From Methylococcaceae bacterium (GTDB lineage: Bacteria > Pseudomonadota > Gammaproteobacteria > Methylococcales > Methylomonadaceae), in assembly GCA_013140465.1 (NCBI GenBank), contig JABFST010000050.1, forward strand, positions 1 through 7,062: a stretch of 7,062 nucleotides of DNA. Reading direction: 5' to 3'. The stretch's first letter is position 1; every line of letters begins with the position of its first letter. Below are positions 5,940 to 7,062 of this stretch, piece by piece. The position numbers were made by a program, and so were the translations under genes. The notes beneath the pieces are model-generated. The model made no database searches and had not been told where the DNA came from. It saw only the letters and a list, made by a program, of their open reading frames with translations.

Positions 5940-6446
5940 TTATCGGTAGCGACGAAACACGCCCATACCAGCCAAACCTATAGCAAATAATGCCATGCTG
6001 GCAGGTTCTGGTACTAGTTCTAACGATCCAAAGCCTGAATCGCCCAATAGCGTCGTATAGGCGAAATAGGGTTTATCCGCTACCCCTCCCAAGCCTGAAG
6101 ACGCAACCAAAGCAAATTGGGGGTCAAAAGTACTGACTGAATAACTGACACCCAAAAACTTGCCGTCCAAAAACTCAGCCGTAGGGGCAAAATCCGCCGA
6201 GCTTATATCAAAGGTGTTGGCCAAAAATGCCAATGAGAATTCAGCCAAGTTCACCGATTCAGCACCTGTATAGGTCAAGCTGGCAGTGTCGAAACGCAGG
6301 AAACCGCTATAGGTTTCACCCTGCAAAGCACCCGAATCCAGCACGCCATCAATGCTGTATCTGACCATAGCCGCTTGTGCCATTGACGACATCATCAACA
6401 ACGCAAACACACTGACAGAAACTGCAGTTTTAACTTTTCTTAACAT
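5940..6446 (-). CDS. PEP-CTERM exported protein (168 aa)
   Basis: A small surface or secreted protein of the PEP-CTERM class. The N-terminus is a signal peptide: basic MLRKVK, a hydrophobic core to about residue 20, and a likely cleavage after SMAQA (25). The C-terminus is a full sorting signal: VPEPAS (145-150), a hydrophobic stretch MALFAIGLAGMGVF (151-164) and a basic RRYR end. In this class an exosortase in the inner membrane recognises the tail, and the proteins are usually tied to exopolysaccharide or biofilm matrix. The mature middle (27-144) has alternating beta-type segments (MVRYSIDGVLDSG, YSGFLRFDTASLTYTG), a common pattern in the class, with no enzyme motif that I can identify. 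The ATG has GAGGA (6454-6458 on the + strand) 7 bases upstream, a strong ribosome site. The exosortase is not in this window. It lies downstream of the nuclease gene on the same strand with a 66-base gap. Confidence 0.9.
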   Translation of the reverse strand: MLRKVKTAVSVSVFALLMMSSMAQAAMVRYSIDGVLDSGALQGETYSGFLRFDTASLTYTGAESVNLAEFSLAFLANTFDISSADFAPTAEFLDGKFLGVSYSVSTFDPQFALVASSGLGGVADKPYFAYTTLLGDSGFGSLELVPEPASMALFAIGLAGMGVFRRYR

Positions 6447-6470
6447 AACGATTTCCTCGTATAGGGTAGT

Positions 6471-6498
6471 AGCCGCCGTAGGTTGCCCTTTGGCGGCT
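6471..6498. terminator. Stem-loop between nuclease and PEP-CTERM genes
   Basis: AGCCGCC (6471-6477) pairs perfectly with GGCGGCT (6492-6498) around a 14-base loop. It starts 14 bases after the nuclease stop on the - strand, a normal place for a terminator, but on that strand no T-run follows. On the + strand the stem is followed by TTT (6499-6501). It may be a weak terminator or a processing or attenuation stem in a shared transcript. Confidence 0.4.
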
Positions 6499-6512
6499 TT
6501 TGCGCGGTAGTC

Positions 6513-7061
6513 TTAAAACAAGAAATTAGCCGCATTTTTAAGGGTAGCCACGCTAATGTTACGCACGACGATTAATGCCCGTTTTAGTGCCGGCCCCGCC
6601 GTGCCGTCGGCATCAATATAAACAGTGGTATTGCCGCCTGCTGCGGTAAATGCAACCACGCCATCAGCGATAGGATCAAGCCCCTGATATTGCAAGCTTT
6701 GCAGCAAGGCAGTCAGCACAATTTTGTCTTGGCCTGGGGTAAAGTCACTCAGCGTATCAATGCCTTCGGTAGGATTGGTGTAGACAAACTCGTCATTGCC
6801 TAAGCCGCCAGTGATAAGGTCAGCTGAACCTAAGCCTGTGATGCGGTCTTTACCTGATGTACCCACCAAGGTATTTTTTGCCGCCGTGCCGTTGATAAGG
6901 TTGGTGTATTCGCCGAGTTTAAGGCCGATAATCACGGGATCATGGTCAGACGTACGGTAAGCATTGGCTTCATACAAAGGCAATGCCGCTGGCTTTGCTT
7001 CAAAGCTAGACTCACCCGTCGTGGCAAGCGTGTCGTTGTAATCAAATGATGGAGGTTCGTC
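6513..7061 (-). CDS. Secreted ExeM/NucH-type nuclease, C-terminal end (partial)
   Basis: The last 182 codons of a longer gene whose start lies beyond position 7062. The visible N-terminal part, DEPPSFDYND (1-10) and YRTSDHDPVIIGL (35-47), is the end of an endonuclease/exonuclease/phosphatase domain. SDHDP holds the catalytic histidine motif (H40) of that DNase I-like fold, and the DEP-x-x-x-DYN block is typical of large extracellular nucleases (ExeM/NucH group). Four RTX-type nonapeptides follow at 58-93, the best being GGLGNDEFV (85-93), then DTLSDFTPGQDKIVL (102-116), a common C-terminal block of type I secreted proteins. The end is a hydrophobic-rich tail (LIVVRNISVATLKNAANFLF). Expected role: calcium-dependent folding after type I secretion and cleavage of extracellular DNA. 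A TTG at 6981-6983 could be taken for a start, but the frame runs open upstream with family-typical sequence, so it is not the true start. No type I secretion genes are in the window. Confidence 0.85.
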   Translation of the reverse strand, partial: DEPPSFDYNDTLATTGESSFEAKPAALPLYEANAYRTSDHDPVIIGLKLGEYTNLINGTAAKNTLVGTSGKDRITGLGSADLITGGLGNDEFVYTNPTEGIDTLSDFTPGQDKIVLTALLQSLQYQGLDPIADGVVAFTAAGGNTTVYIDADGTAGPALKRALIVVRNISVATLKNAANFLF

Positions 7062-7062
7062 G

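Noticed and set aside
6513..6983. Nuclease tail as a complete 156-residue gene starting at TTG 6981-6983
   Set aside because: The frame stays open upstream to the window edge and encodes DEPPSFDYND, typical of the nuclease family, so the gene is cut by the window.

Overview
The window looks like chromosomal DNA of a gammaproteobacterium. The evidence is an overlapping pepA-holC pair (DNA polymerase III chi is a beta/gammaproteobacterial protein), a PEP-CTERM exported protein, and an RTX-tailed extracellular nuclease. This mix would fit an aquatic, exopolysaccharide-forming organism such as a member of the Methylococcales or Thiotrichales. That placement is a guess from gene content; no marker in the window fixes the genus.

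Left part (1-3021, + strand): a 605-residue exported beta-propeller protein with PQQ-like repeats and 11 cysteines (40-1857); a 40-codon single-span membrane protein with a good ribosome binding site (2023-2145); and a 271-residue Trp/His-rich protein of unknown family (2206-3021). The last two are 60 bases apart and may be co-transcribed. A nested inverted repeat (3046-3105) follows.

Middle (3180-5283, + strand): a promoter with a perfect TATAAT box precedes pepA (leucyl aminopeptidase, all metal and catalytic residues present). pepA overlaps holC (polymerase III chi) by 8 bases. An imperfect A-stem-T terminator follows holC. The valS gene that follows holC in E. coli is absent here.

Repeat block (5283-5923): this region has no credible gene. 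It has inverted terminal repeats, a 70-bp direct repeat (67/70 identical) at positions 5319 and 5854, three 19-bp tandem units, and nine copies of a GGCTGAG-type unit, mostly with a 40-bp period. The two tandem families share a TTCGGCT(A/T)CGCTCAG core in opposite orientation. This block is the most unusual part of the window.

Right part (5940-7061, - strand): a PEP-CTERM protein with signal peptide and VPEPAS sorting motif, preceded by the 3' end of a large secreted endonuclease/exonuclease/phosphatase-type nuclease ending in RTX calcium-binding repeats. Both are predicted to act outside the cytoplasm. They converge on holC across the repeat block.
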